Positions 51,662 through 60,474 are shown, numbered from the stretch's first letter. The stretch is 64,000 nt of DNA from Christensenella sp. UBA4263 (GCA_002395225.1 DGWH01000165.1:44548-108547), one strand, 5' to 3'. Notes: a model not told the origin generated them from the letters alone. A program made the numbers and translations.

Positions 51662-53218
51662 TCAGAACGCTGCATACATGAACGTTCTTGTATTCCCGGT
51701 ATCAAAGAACAGGACAATGCAAAGAACGAAAACAAAAATCAATGTCCAGCGGACCGGCAGTGGAAGCTGCATGAGTTTCTCCGGAATGTCTGCGCCGCGC
51801 TCCGCCAGCAGCGAAAGAAGAAAGAGAAAAACAGCTGAACAGACCAGGATGATCATGTTTTCGGCAGAAAGGCCGTTCCCGGAGAGAAAGTCCAACGTCA
51901 GCTGTTCCGGGCGAAAATCCCCCATTGAACGCAGCAGAGAAATCGCCTGTCCGGCAGAAGCGGACCGGTCAAAAAACCAGCCGATATTCACAATAAGAAA
52001 GGTCCGCAGAACCCGAAACACGTGAAATGCCTGTGAGGATGTAAAGCTGATCCGCCTGTTAAGTGCTTTGCTGACAGGCTCCAGCAGCACAGCCATCCCG
52101 ATAATCACTCCGTTATACAGTCCCCAGATGACGTAATGTTCGTTGACCCCATGCCACAGGCCAACCAGCAGAAATACAAAAAGGTTTGCAATCACTGCCG
52201 GAAGTGCCTTGGCAAAGGCCGGTGCCGCCTTTTTAAAACAGGCGGCAGCACCGGAAACCGGTTTGCTCAGCGCAATCGGATAAAAGACATAATCCCGCAT
52301 CCATGTTCCAAGCGTAATATGCCAGCGGCGCCAGAACTCGGCAAGGCTCGCAGAGAAATACGGGCGTCGGAAATTATCCGGCAGCCGGATTCCCATCATT
52401 CTGGCACCGCCAATGACGATATCAATGCCGCCGGAAAAATCACAATACTGCTGAAGTGAATAAAGAAGGACCGCCAGCAGCGCCGCGGCTCCGCCGAAAT
52501 TTCCCGATGGCGTGTCAAAGACCGCACCGACAAAGCCCGCGGCACGGTCTGCCACAACCTTTTTCTTGAAAAGCCCGAAGAGCATCAGGAGGAGGCCGCG
52601 CCGGACATCTTCAATCCCTACCGGCGTCGTTTTGAAAAACTGCCGGTCCATCTCACCGAAGCGTCCGATCGGTCCCTGAATCAGCTGCGGCGGATAGCCT
52701 GCAAAAAGGAACACACGAAGCGGATTTTTCTGGGCTTTCAGTTTGCCTGAATGCACATCAAACATGTATGAGGCAAACATGAAGGTGTAAAACGAGATGC
52801 CAATCGGGGCAAAAAGATGCGGCAGCCGAACTTCTCGCCCGAAAAGAGACGATGCCAGCGCCTGCGGAAGATCCGGAAGGAGTTTCAGGAAAACAAGCAG
52901 TGAAAGCTGAACAGCCAATGCCAGTCCAACACACAGTCCGCCAAGCCGGGCAGCTCTTTTTTTGATTGCGTGTTTTTTCTCCCGCTCACTTTCCTGCCGG
53001 GCTTTCCGGTTTGCCTCTGTCCGCAGCTGATACGTAATCATTGCTGCAAGCCATGCAGATAAACCTGACACGAAAAAATACACAGCGGCCTGCACGCCGC
53101 CATCCACGACAAAAGCGATTGTTGAAGCCGTCAGGAAAAACGGCCTGAAAGGTCGGGGAAGCAGCAGGTACGCAGCAGCAAAGAGCAGAACCGCACCAAA
53201 CAAAAACTCCGTAGACAT
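51662..53218 (-). CDS. MBOAT O-acyltransferase, pair 2
   Basis: The 518-residue protein has about eleven hydrophobic segments with MBOAT motifs: PIGISFYTFMFASYMFDVHSG, QGPIGRFGEMDRQ, QQYCDFSGGIDIVIGGARMMG, FWRRWHITLGTWMRDYVFYPI and VGLWHGVNEHYVIWGLYNG with the catalytic His. Function is acyl transfer across the membrane to an outside acceptor, with the SGNH gene downstream as partner. A charged segment near 95-120 (NRKARQESEREKKHAIKKRAAR) is cytoplasmic. The ATG at 53218 follows GAGG. It differs from pair 1 in length and helix detail, so the pairs are not recent duplicates. Confidence 0.92.
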   Translation of the reverse strand: MSTEFLFGAVLLFAAAYLLLPRPFRPFFLTASTIAFVVDGGVQAAVYFFVSGLSAWLAAMITYQLRTEANRKARQESEREKKHAIKKRAARLGGLCVGLALAVQLSLLVFLKLLPDLPQALASSLFGREVRLPHLFAPIGISFYTFMFASYMFDVHSGKLKAQKNPLRVFLFAGYPPQLIQGPIGRFGEMDRQFFKTTPVGIEDVRRGLLLMLFGLFKKKVVADRAAGFVGAVFDTPSGNFGGAAALLAVLLYSLQQYCDFSGGIDIVIGGARMMGIRLPDNFRRPYFSASLAEFWRRWHITLGTWMRDYVFYPIALSKPVSGAAACFKKAAPAFAKALPAVIANLFVFLLVGLWHGVNEHYVIWGLYNGVIIGMAVLLEPVSKALNRRISFTSSQAFHVFRVLRTFLIVNIGWFFDRSASAGQAISLLRSMGDFRPEQLTLDFLSGNGLSAENMIILVCSAVFLFLLSLLAERGADIPEKLMQLPLPVRWTLIFVFVLCIVLFFDTGNTRTFMYAAF

Positions 53219-53449
53219 CGCATCATCCTCAACAAGTGTGTATCGGGCAAAGTCAGGGCAATTTCTTCGGAAAACGAAAAGGCTTTGAACAAGTGACAGT
53301 GAAGAAGAAAACACCGTACCGGCAACTGAAACATTCCCGCAGCCCGTCTTTCTTCTCTGTGGGCCACACCTTTATCATTTCACGGCAACCCCGGCCATGA
53401 TCCGGTTCCGACCATCCGTCCCTGCTTGAAAGGGCTGTCTCAGACTCCG
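53219..53449. other. Intergenic stretch without a clear gene
   Basis: About 230 bases between the MBOAT gene and the next upstream gene. No convincing coding frame or RNA was seen. Confidence 0.5.
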
Positions 53450-54697
53450 TCATTCGGGTCTTTGAAAAGCTTCCTTCTTCGAAAGAGAGGCAAAGACCGC
53501 CGTCACCATTCCGTAAAAGAAGATCACCAGTTCCTTGCAGGCAAAATAATAGTGGATATAGGAATGATTGACGGTCAGCCGATACCAGGCAAACGGAATG
53601 CATGCGGCCAGCACGGTTCCCAGCAGCATTTCCTTTTTCAGCTGAAATCTCCATCCTCTGATCAGCAGAACGCAAAGACCCACGGCAAGTCCAATCAGCA
53701 GCAACTTATACACAACCGTGTTGTAGCAGTCCCAGTTTTTCTGCAGTGTTTCAAAATATCCCACCTGACGCGTGCCCGCCGTGGTTCCGCTTCGAAGCTT
53801 CACCGTCTGCAGCGCATCGTCAATCACATTTTCCCCCGTCAGGCAAGTGGCAAAAATCCATTTCCCGGCCCACATGCCCCCATAACCCAGGAGCCAGGCC
53901 GTGATGATCTGCAGCATCTCAAGACAGGTCCTTTGCCAGGAATGATTCTCCTCCCGTTTCACCGCGTAATAAAAAACCAGCGGAACACCCAGGGTAATTC
54001 CAGGAACGGACAGAAGGTCAAAATAACTTGTAAGAATGCCGCCCAGTTCAAACAGCAGCACCACCTGTTTCCGGGAAATCCCCTCTGATTGCAGGATAAG
54101 AATCATCAGCAGGGTAATAAATGTCACGGAATAGCACTGCAGATTGATCAGCAAGATAAAGGGAGCCGGAAGGACAAACAGGGCGAACTGCGGAATCAGA
54201 AGCGCAGTCCCCCGCTTCATTACCCGGACAATGATCAGCATTGCCAGTGCACACATGCACATCATTCCCAGCATCCTGATCTGATTGAGGTTGATGAAGG
54301 TCAGAAGGGGGCGCAGGAAGATCTGATAGCCGTGCCAGTACCGGGCATACGTCTTCAGCGGCAGCGTCTCTCTCTGATCGCTGTATACATACTTACGGAT
54401 GGAGCCGGCGTCCCCGATCTCACCGCACATCTGCGCCAGCAGGACTTTATCCATCAATGGTCCCTGCTCCGCGATCGACGTACTGACCATGGTAATATCC
54501 GTGAAATAGTCGAGGTTTGTCTGGGGAATGCCCGGAAGCAGCTCATCCCCGCCGCCAAATCTTTCCAGTGTAAGCAATGACTGCTCGACACTGCTCATCA
54601 TCCTGTCCTGCGGAATCAGATAAGCCAGTATCAGAAGGAAAAAACCTGTGAACCACGCTGCCAGAACCAGTCCTGCCGGATAAATTAAGCGCCTCAT
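53450..54697 (-). CDS. Polytopic membrane protein of unknown family
   Basis: The 415-residue protein has about nine hydrophobic helices. After the first helix is an outside region of about 100 residues with GGGDELLPGIPQTNLDYFTDITMVSTSI and KTYARYWHGYQIFLRPLL. A late motif is TVNHSYIHYYFACKELVIFFYG. It has GT-C-like topology but no motif that I can assign. It has its own promoter and is followed leftward by the MBOAT/SGNH pair, so a role in the same glycan pathway is possible. Confidence 0.65.
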   Translation of the reverse strand: MRRLIYPAGLVLAAWFTGFFLLILAYLIPQDRMMSSVEQSLLTLERFGGGDELLPGIPQTNLDYFTDITMVSTSIAEQGPLMDKVLLAQMCGEIGDAGSIRKYVYSDQRETLPLKTYARYWHGYQIFLRPLLTFINLNQIRMLGMMCMCALAMLIIVRVMKRGTALLIPQFALFVLPAPFILLINLQCYSVTFITLLMILILQSEGISRKQVVLLFELGGILTSYFDLLSVPGITLGVPLVFYYAVKREENHSWQRTCLEMLQIITAWLLGYGGMWAGKWIFATCLTGENVIDDALQTVKLRSGTTAGTRQVGYFETLQKNWDCYNTVVYKLLLIGLAVGLCVLLIRGWRFQLKKEMLLGTVLAACIPFAWYRLTVNHSYIHYYFACKELVIFFYGMVTAVFASLSKKEAFQRPE

Positions 54698-54774
54698 TCT
54701 CTGTACCCTTTCATAGCAGGTCCCGTTACGCTTTCGATTCCTGCTTTACGAAGTCCTGCATTTTCTGTTCGGAA

Positions 54775-54802
54775 ATTATAGCACATCCATTCGTCCTGTA
54801 AA
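54775..54802 (-). promoter_or_regulatory. Promoter of the polytopic protein 53450-54697
   Basis: On the minus strand TTTACA (54802-54797) and a perfect TATAAT (54780-54775) are 16 bases apart. Confidence 0.75.
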
Positions 54803-54837
54803 AGTTCAACCTCACACATCATCAGGCCCACTTTTCC

Positions 54838-54868
54838 CAAAAATCAAGGCAGCCTTTCGGCTGCCTTG
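54838..54868 (-). terminator. Terminator of the hexuronate operon
   Basis: CAAGGCAGCC / GGCTGCCTTG with a four-base loop, followed on the minus strand by ATTTTT, 7 bases after the aldolase stop. Confidence 0.92.
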
Positions 54869-54875
54869 TTCATTT

Positions 54876-55835
54876 TTACTTCTTCTGAACGAGATGGACT
54901 GCAAATCCTGCGATTTCATCTTTCAGATAGATAGCGGTCAGCTTGCCGTCCTTGATATTGGCGCTGGACTCATCGAAGACAAAGCCCTGACGCTCAAGAT
55001 AGGCCTTCGCGCGGTCAATGAAGTTGGTCTGGATTCCGATATGGCCGTGCGTTCCGCGGAACGGCATCTTCATGACCTCTACACCGCTGCCGGCAAAGAT
55101 GGATTTGTTGCCCACCTTGATCGGCCAGTTAAACAGCTTGCACAGCTTCGTTGCCGTATCCATTGCCTCAGCCTCATCGGCGCTGTTGATGCCCACATGC
55201 ACCACTTCCATGCCAAGCATGAGCGTGACTGCAGAGGAAACCAGGGAACGGATGCGATCCCAGTCTTTTGCGGCAAGGGCATCGCCCGGCACCATCCAGC
55301 TGCCGCCGCAGCAGATGATCTTCTTGAAGGAGAGATAATCCAGCAGGTTCTTCTCGTTGATTCCGCCGGTGGGCATGAAGGTCACATCCACATACGGCGC
55401 CGCGATGGACTTGATGTACTTGAGTCCGCCTGCCGCCTCGGCCGGGAAGAACTTGACCGTCTTGAGGCCAAGGGAGAGCGCCATCTCAATGTCGCTCGGA
55501 TTCGAGGTGCCCGGGCAGACCGGAATGCCGATCTCCTGGCAGTGCTTGACGGTTTCAGGATTCAGTCCGGGAGAAACAATGAACTTGGCACCTGCAGCCA
55601 CCGCGCGGTCCACCTGATCATTGGTCAGAACCGTGCCGGCACCAACCAGCATGTCCGGGAAAGCCTTCGTCATATTCCGAATGGCTTCCTCCGCAGCGGC
55701 CGTACGGAACGTCACCTCTGCGCAGGGAAGTCCGCCGTCGCACAGTGCCTGAGCCAGCGGCACGGCATCCGCGGCATCATTAATCGCAATTACCGGAACG
55801 ATGCCAATCAAAGACAGTTCTTTTAAAATATCCAT
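54876..55835 (-). CDS. KDPG/KHG aldolase fused to a VOC (glyoxalase-like) domain
   Basis: The 319-residue protein begins with a class I KDPG aldolase (about 1-205): VPVIAINDAADAVPLAQAL, AEVTFRT, GAGTVLT, FIVSPGLNP, PGTSNPSDIEMAL, KFFPAEAAGG with the Schiff-base Lys, and FMPTGGI. It cleaves 2-keto-3-deoxy-6-phosphogluconate to pyruvate and glyceraldehyde 3-phosphate. Residues about 215-319 form a VOC-type domain (VVHVGINSADEAEAM, ANIKDGKLTAIYLKDEIAGFAVHLVQ). Its substrate is unknown; it could be an isomerase or epimerase-like step or a regulatory unit. The ATG at 55835 follows GGAGGAG. It is the last gene of the hexuronate operon. Confidence 0.93.
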   Translation of the reverse strand: MDILKELSLIGIVPVIAINDAADAVPLAQALCDGGLPCAEVTFRTAAAEEAIRNMTKAFPDMLVGAGTVLTNDQVDRAVAAGAKFIVSPGLNPETVKHCQEIGIPVCPGTSNPSDIEMALSLGLKTVKFFPAEAAGGLKYIKSIAAPYVDVTFMPTGGINEKNLLDYLSFKKIICCGGSWMVPGDALAAKDWDRIRSLVSSAVTLMLGMEVVHVGINSADEAEAMDTATKLCKLFNWPIKVGNKSIFAGSGVEVMKMPFRGTHGHIGIQTNFIDRAKAYLERQGFVFDESSANIKDGKLTAIYLKDEIAGFAVHLVQKK

Positions 55836-55850
55836 GGGAAACTCCTCCAA

Positions 55851-56180
55851 TCATTTAATAAAGTCTTCACGCATCGGAGTGAATACATCCAGCAGCGTTC
55901 CTGCCTTTACGCAGGCACAGCCATGGACTTTTCCGCTCTCAACGACAATCGAATCACCGGGATGCATGGTATACACCTTATCCTCGATGTGATAGGTAAA
56001 TTCGCCTTCCAGCACATAGGAAATCTGGGTATGCGGATGACTGTGATCCGCGCCCACGGCGCCATCGTCAAAATTCACCAGGACGGACATCAGCTGGTCA
56101 TTATAGGCCATGATTTTCCGTCGCTGACCGTTCCCCAGTTCAATCCACTCCAGTTTTTCCGTGCTTCCAAATACCTGCAT
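55851..56180 (-). CDS. kdgF: Cupin KdgF-like (4,5-unsaturated uronate linearising) protein
   Basis: The 109-residue single cupin has HSHPHTQISYVLEGEFTYHI and MHPGDSIVVESGKVHG with the His and Glu metal ligands. KdgF converts unsaturated uronates from pectin or alginate breakdown into 5-keto-4-deoxyuronate. It lies four bases after uxaC and 15 bases before the aldolase, a setting that supports this role. The family assignment rests on size, motifs and context. Confidence 0.86.
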   Translation of the reverse strand: MQVFGSTEKLEWIELGNGQRRKIMAYNDQLMSVLVNFDDGAVGADHSHPHTQISYVLEGEFTYHIEDKVYTMHPGDSIVVESGKVHGCACVKAGTLLDVFTPMREDFIK

Positions 56181-56184
56181 GTTC

Positions 56185-57594
56185 TCAGTCCACTTTCATT
56201 TCAAAATAGTTTGCCGCATTGTTATAGCAGATTCCCTGAACCAGTTCGCCCAGAACCTTGTAATCCTCCGGATACTCGCCGTTTTCCACCCATTCGCCGA
56301 TCAGATTGCAGAGAATGCGGCGGAAATATTCATGACGCGGATAGGAGATGAAGGAACGGGAGTCGGTCAGCATTCCGACAAAGCGTCCCAGCAGGCCCAG
56401 TGCGGCCAGGGATTCCATCTGATCGCGCATGCCGTACTTCTGATCGCAGAACCACCAGCCGGAACCAAACTGAATCTTTCCGGGGATTCCCTCGCCCTGG
56501 AAGTTGCCCAGCATGGTGCCGATCACATAGTTGTCCTTGGGATTCAGGCAGTACAGAATCGTCTTCGGCAGGTTATGCCGTGCTTCCTGCTCCGCCAGAA
56601 GTTTGGCCAGATTCTCCGCAATGCAGGTGTCGTCGATGGAGTCAAATCCAACGTCCGGTCCGTACTTCTCAAACATGGTCGGATTGCAGTTGCGCATGGC
56701 GCCGATATGATACTGCTGTACCCAGCCATGGGACTTATACAGCTTGGCAAGTTCCACCAGAATGTACGTCTTATAGGACTCTACCTCCGCCTCGGTCAGC
56801 ACGGCACCGCTCATTGCCTTGCGGAATGCCTCAGAGGCCACATGCATGCTGGGTACCGCATAGGGAACCGTGTCAAGCGCATGGTCCGCAAGACGGGATC
56901 CGTTTGCATGGAAGTACTCAAAACGGCTGACAAGCGCCTTCATCATGTTCTCCAGATTCAGGCACTGAATACCGGATACGCGGGAGAGCTTGTTCATATA
57001 GTCGACAAATCCGCCGCGGTCAATATTGATGACCTTGTCCGGGCGCCAGGCCGGGAAGACCTTGAAGCTGTTTCCGGTTTCCTTGGCCATCTTGATCTGA
57101 TATTCCAGATCATCCACCGGGTCATCCGTTGTACAAATGACCTTCACGTTAAATTTCTCAATGAGTCCGCGGCAGCGGTATTCATCCTTGGCCAGCAGGG
57201 CGTTGGCACGATTCCAGATGTCCTCTGCGGTTTCCTCGCTCAGGATATCCGTAATGCCGAATACGCGGCGAAGTTCCAGATGGGTCCAATGGTACATGGG
57301 GTTTCCAATGCAGTACTTGAGCGAAGCAGCAAATGCCTTCCATTTATCGAACCAGTCCGCATCTCCGCGAATATACTTTTCCTCGACGCCATTAGAAAGC
57401 ATCACACGCCATTTATAATGGTCACCGCCGAGCATCAGCTCACCAATGTTGGCGAACTTGTAGTTTTCAAAAATCATACGCGGTGAAATGTGACAATGGT
57501 AGTCATAGATCGGCATATTCTCTGCATATTCATGGTACAGCTTCTTGGCCACTTCATTGCTCAGCATGAAGTCGGCATCCATAAACGGTTTCAT
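56185..57594 (-). CDS. uxaC: Glucuronate/galacturonate isomerase
   Basis: UxaC converts glucuronate to fructuronate and galacturonate to tagaturonate. The 469-residue protein matches the E. coli enzyme in length and sequence: FMDADFMLSNEVAKKLYHEYAENMPIYDYHCHISPRMI with the metal-binding HxH, WHP-like regions around LELRRVFGI, ICTTDDPVDDLEYQ, FPAWRPDK, and DSRSFISYPRHEYFRR near the end. It is second in the operon, 40 bases after uxaA. Confidence 0.97.
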   Translation of the reverse strand: MKPFMDADFMLSNEVAKKLYHEYAENMPIYDYHCHISPRMIFENYKFANIGELMLGGDHYKWRVMLSNGVEEKYIRGDADWFDKWKAFAASLKYCIGNPMYHWTHLELRRVFGITDILSEETAEDIWNRANALLAKDEYRCRGLIEKFNVKVICTTDDPVDDLEYQIKMAKETGNSFKVFPAWRPDKVINIDRGGFVDYMNKLSRVSGIQCLNLENMMKALVSRFEYFHANGSRLADHALDTVPYAVPSMHVASEAFRKAMSGAVLTEAEVESYKTYILVELAKLYKSHGWVQQYHIGAMRNCNPTMFEKYGPDVGFDSIDDTCIAENLAKLLAEQEARHNLPKTILYCLNPKDNYVIGTMLGNFQGEGIPGKIQFGSGWWFCDQKYGMRDQMESLAALGLLGRFVGMLTDSRSFISYPRHEYFRRILCNLIGEWVENGEYPEDYKVLGELVQGICYNNAANYFEMKVD

Positions 57595-57634
57595 AGGAAA
57601 CTCCTCCTTATCTTAATTGCCATTCGGCAAAGAA

Positions 57635-59101
57635 TTACAGCGTGACTCCATCCTTGAAAATTGCAATCTCGCGGAAATCGTGTTCCTCGCTTCTGGTCTG
57701 TTTCCCGGATGCAATCTCCAGCAGCATGCGGAAAAAGTTTTCCGTCGTTTCCTGCATATCCGCGCCATCCGCCAGAATACCTGCGTTGAAATCAATCCAG
57801 TTGCTCTTCCGTTCTGCCAGCGGTGTATTCGTTGCGACTTTCACCGTCGGAATCGGTGCGCCGACCGGCGTTCCGCGGCCCGTCGTAAACAACACCATCT
57901 GCGCGCCGGAGGCCATCAGGGCCGTAATGGCACACAGGTCATTTCCAGGTCCCTGAACCAGATTGAGTCCTATTTCCTTTACCGGCTCACAATAGCTGAG
58001 AACGCCTCTGACCTCTCCTGCGCCGCCTTTCTGCGTGCAGCCGAGGGATTTATCCTCAAGGGTTGTGATGCCGCCGGCCTTGTTCCCCGGGGACGGATTT
58101 TCGTACACTTCCTGTCCGTGACGGATAAAGTATTCTTTAAAGTTATTGATCAGGGCAACCGTCTTGTTAAAGGTTTCCTCATCCTTGCAGCGGTTCATCA
58201 GAAGGGTTTCGGCGCCGAACATTTCCGGCACCTCCGTCAGCAGCGTGGTTCCGCCGTGACGCGTGAGCAGATCCGAAATATTTCCAAGCAGCGGATTGGC
58301 CGTGATGCCCGACAGTCCGTCGCTGCCGCCGCACTTGAGACCCACGATCAGCCGGTCTGCCGACACCGTCGTCCGCCTGGCCTGCTGTGCATACCGGGTC
58401 AGTTCATCCAGAATCTGCAGGCCTGCCTCCACTTCATCCTCAACATCCTGCGTGATCAGGAACTTGACACGGTCCGGATTAATGTCCCCGAGCATTTCCC
58501 TGAAAACGCCCAGGTTGTTATTCTCACAGCCAAGGCTCAGCACCAGCACACCGCCCGCATTGGGATGATGCACCATGGAGGCCAGAAGCTTCTGCGTATT
58601 CCTGAGATCATCTCCCAGCTGGGAACAGCCGTACGGATGGACAAAACAATGGATGCCGTCAACACGATCCCCATACAGTTCGTTTCCAAGACGCTCGAGT
58701 GTTTTTGCCGTCCCGTTTACGCAGCCGACCGTATTGACAATCCAGATCTCATTCCGGATTCCGACCCGTCCGTCCTCACGCACATAACCCTCAAAGGTTG
58801 CTTCCCTGTCCCTGGGCAGGCTGCAGGGATGCGGATGATACGAGTACTCCAGCAGCCCGGAAAGATTCGTCTTCACATTGTGCGTATGTACCCAGCTGCC
58901 TGCCGGAATATCTGACAGTGCATGGCCAATCGGGGCGCCGTACTTGATAATATTCTGTCCGCTGGCAATATCTGTCAGGGCCACCTTATGTCCTGCCGGA
59001 ATATCCTCATTCAGTGTTACACCCAACACCTCTGACCCTTTTGCCAGTGGTTTGAGTGCAACGGCAACATTGTCCACCGGATTGATTTTTATCCAATCCA
59101 T
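57635..59101 (-). CDS. uxaA: Altronate dehydratase (UxaA-type)
   Basis: UxaA dehydrates altronate to 2-keto-3-deoxygluconate. The 488-residue protein has an N-terminal SAF domain (DNVAVALKPLAKGSEVLGVTL) and the large domain with GYVREDGRVGIRNEIWIVNTVGCVN, HPYGCSQLGDD, LSLGCENNN, GLKCGGSDGLSGITANPLLG and TTGRGTPVGAPIPTVKVATNT. Cys residues in the large domain bind the metal or cluster. The length fits UxaA rather than the longer galactarate dehydratase. GGAGGAGG precedes the ATG at 59101. It is the first gene of the operon. No uxaB (altronate oxidoreductase) is in the window. Confidence 0.93.
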   Translation of the reverse strand: MDWIKINPVDNVAVALKPLAKGSEVLGVTLNEDIPAGHKVALTDIASGQNIIKYGAPIGHALSDIPAGSWVHTHNVKTNLSGLLEYSYHPHPCSLPRDREATFEGYVREDGRVGIRNEIWIVNTVGCVNGTAKTLERLGNELYGDRVDGIHCFVHPYGCSQLGDDLRNTQKLLASMVHHPNAGGVLVLSLGCENNNLGVFREMLGDINPDRVKFLITQDVEDEVEAGLQILDELTRYAQQARRTTVSADRLIVGLKCGGSDGLSGITANPLLGNISDLLTRHGGTTLLTEVPEMFGAETLLMNRCKDEETFNKTVALINNFKEYFIRHGQEVYENPSPGNKAGGITTLEDKSLGCTQKGGAGEVRGVLSYCEPVKEIGLNLVQGPGNDLCAITALMASGAQMVLFTTGRGTPVGAPIPTVKVATNTPLAERKSNWIDFNAGILADGADMQETTENFFRMLLEIASGKQTRSEEHDFREIAIFKDGVTL

Positions 59102-59197
59102 TCTGCATCCTCCTCCGTAATCTGCCCGGAATATGCCGTTTAGGGGGAAATATTTTTCCGGCACCGTTCCGTTGCTCAGGTTAACGATACCTCAGAT

Positions 59198-59249
59198 CAG
59201 TATCCCACTCCGTGTCAACAGTATATCACTCCATTTCAATGCCCGTCAA
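59198..59249 (-). promoter_or_regulatory. Hexuronate operon promoter with tandem operator-like repeats
   Basis: On the minus strand TTGACG (59249-59244) and TATACT (59225-59220) are 18 bases apart. Two abutting 21-base direct repeats lie at 59239-59219 and 59218-59198, identical at 17 of 21 positions by my count; both contain GGAGTG and end ATACTG. They cover the -10 box and the start site, ideal for repressor binding. Confidence 0.78.
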
Positions 59250-59261
59250 GAATTTCTCTTC

Positions 59262-59290
59262 TTGTCACGGCAGTCGTCTCATGATACAAT
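59262..59290 (+). promoter_or_regulatory. Promoter of the second phosphofructokinase
   Basis: TTGTCA (59262-59267) and TACAAT (59285-59290) are 17 bases apart. It is divergent from the hexuronate promoter, whose -35 box is 12 bases away. Confidence 0.75.
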
Positions 59291-59349
59291 TCCCTCATCA
59301 GCACAGTTCTTCAGGGATGTTTTTCAGATTCAGCAAGGAGGGTTTTCCC

Positions 59350-60423
59350 ATGAAAAGACGTATAGGTATTCTCACCAGCGGCGGCGACTGCCCCGGACTC
59401 AATGCCTGTATCCGCGGTGTTGCACGTGCCAGCTATTCCCTGTTCGATGCCGAGATCGTCGGCATTCAGGACGGCTATTCCGGATTAATCAACGGCGATT
59501 ACAAGGAAATGAATCAGTCCGATTTCTCCGGCATCCTCACCCTTGGCGGCACCATTCTGGGCACCCGCCGCACGCCGTTCCGCAATATGCGCCTGATTGA
59601 AGGAGACCATGTGGACAAAGTCAAGGCCATGAAAAATACTTACAAGAAGGCAAAGCTTGACTGTCTGGTCTGTCTGGGCGGAAACGGCACGCACAAAACG
59701 GCGAATCTCCTCTCCGAGGAAGGACTCAATATCATCGGTCTGCCGAAAACAATCGACAATGATATCTGGGGAACGGATGTCACTTTCGGCTTCCATACCG
59801 CCGTCGACATCGCCACGGATGTCATCGACCGCATTCACTCCACCGCTGCCAGCCACGGCAGATGCATGGTCATCGAAATCATGGGAAATAAGGCCGGCTG
59901 GCTGACCCTTTACTCCGGACTTGCCGGCGGCGCCGATGTCATTCTTCTGCCCGAAATTCCGTACAATCTCAAGACCGTTGCCAAAGCCATTGAGCGCCGT
60001 GCCGAGGCCGGCAAGGATTTCTCCATTATCGCCGTTGCCGAGGGTGCCATGACCGTTGAGGAAGCACGGATGAAAAAGAAGGAGCGGGCGGAATACCGCG
60101 CAAAAACCCATTTCCACGGCATTGCGGCACGCCTTTCCGAGGAGCTTGAGGAAATGATCGGCATTGAAGCGCGTCCTGTCGTTCCGGGCCATGTTCAGCG
60201 CGGCGGCACGCCCAGTGCTTATGACCGGCTTCTGTCCACCGACTTCGGTGTTCACGCAGCCAAACTGATCCGGGATGAGGAATACGGTCAGGCGGTTGCC
60301 ATGATCGGCAGCAGTGTCGGCCACAATCCTCTGTCTGAAATCGCAGGAAAAACCAAATTCGTCCCCGGCGATGCGCAGGAAATCATGGCTGCACGCAACA
60401 TGGGAATTTCTTTCGGTGACTGA
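59350..60423 (+). CDS. 6-phosphofructokinase, K124-type (ATP or PPi donor uncertain)
   Basis: The 357-residue protein has GILTSGGDCPGLNACI, GGTILGTRRTPFR, CLGGNGTHKTANLL, LPKTIDNDIWGTDVTFGFHTAVD and EIMGNKAGWLTLYSGL. In classical ATP enzymes the residue before TIDND is Gly, in PPi enzymes Lys; here it is Lys. The donor-site motif is GGNGT, with Gly as in ATP enzymes. This mixed signature belongs to the clade often called mixed-substrate PFK. The ATG at 59350 follows AGGAGGG. It diverges from the hexuronate operon. Whether it uses ATP or PPi needs assay. Confidence 0.9.
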   Translation: MKRRIGILTSGGDCPGLNACIRGVARASYSLFDAEIVGIQDGYSGLINGDYKEMNQSDFSGILTLGGTILGTRRTPFRNMRLIEGDHVDKVKAMKNTYKKAKLDCLVCLGGNGTHKTANLLSEEGLNIIGLPKTIDNDIWGTDVTFGFHTAVDIATDVIDRIHSTAASHGRCMVIEIMGNKAGWLTLYSGLAGGADVILLPEIPYNLKTVAKAIERRAEAGKDFSIIAVAEGAMTVEEARMKKKERAEYRAKTHFHGIAARLSEELEEMIGIEARPVVPGHVQRGGTPSAYDRLLSTDFGVHAAKLIRDEEYGQAVAMIGSSVGHNPLSEIAGKTKFVPGDAQEIMAARNMGISFGD

Positions 60424-60436
60424 TCACCTGTCCTTT

Positions 60437-60474
60437 CGGAAGCAATCCGACTGCCGGATTGCTTCCGATTTTTT
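60437..60474 (+). terminator. Terminator of the second phosphofructokinase
   Basis: A 13-base stem (CGGAAGCAATCCG / CGGATTGCTTCCG) with a five-base loop, followed by ATTTTTT. Confidence 0.93.

Noticed and set aside
56161..58915. Long plus-strand open frames over uxaC and uxaA (441 and 432 codons)
   Set aside because: The minus-strand genes are unambiguous; the frames have no ribosome site and high Arg/His/Gln content typical of antisense reading.
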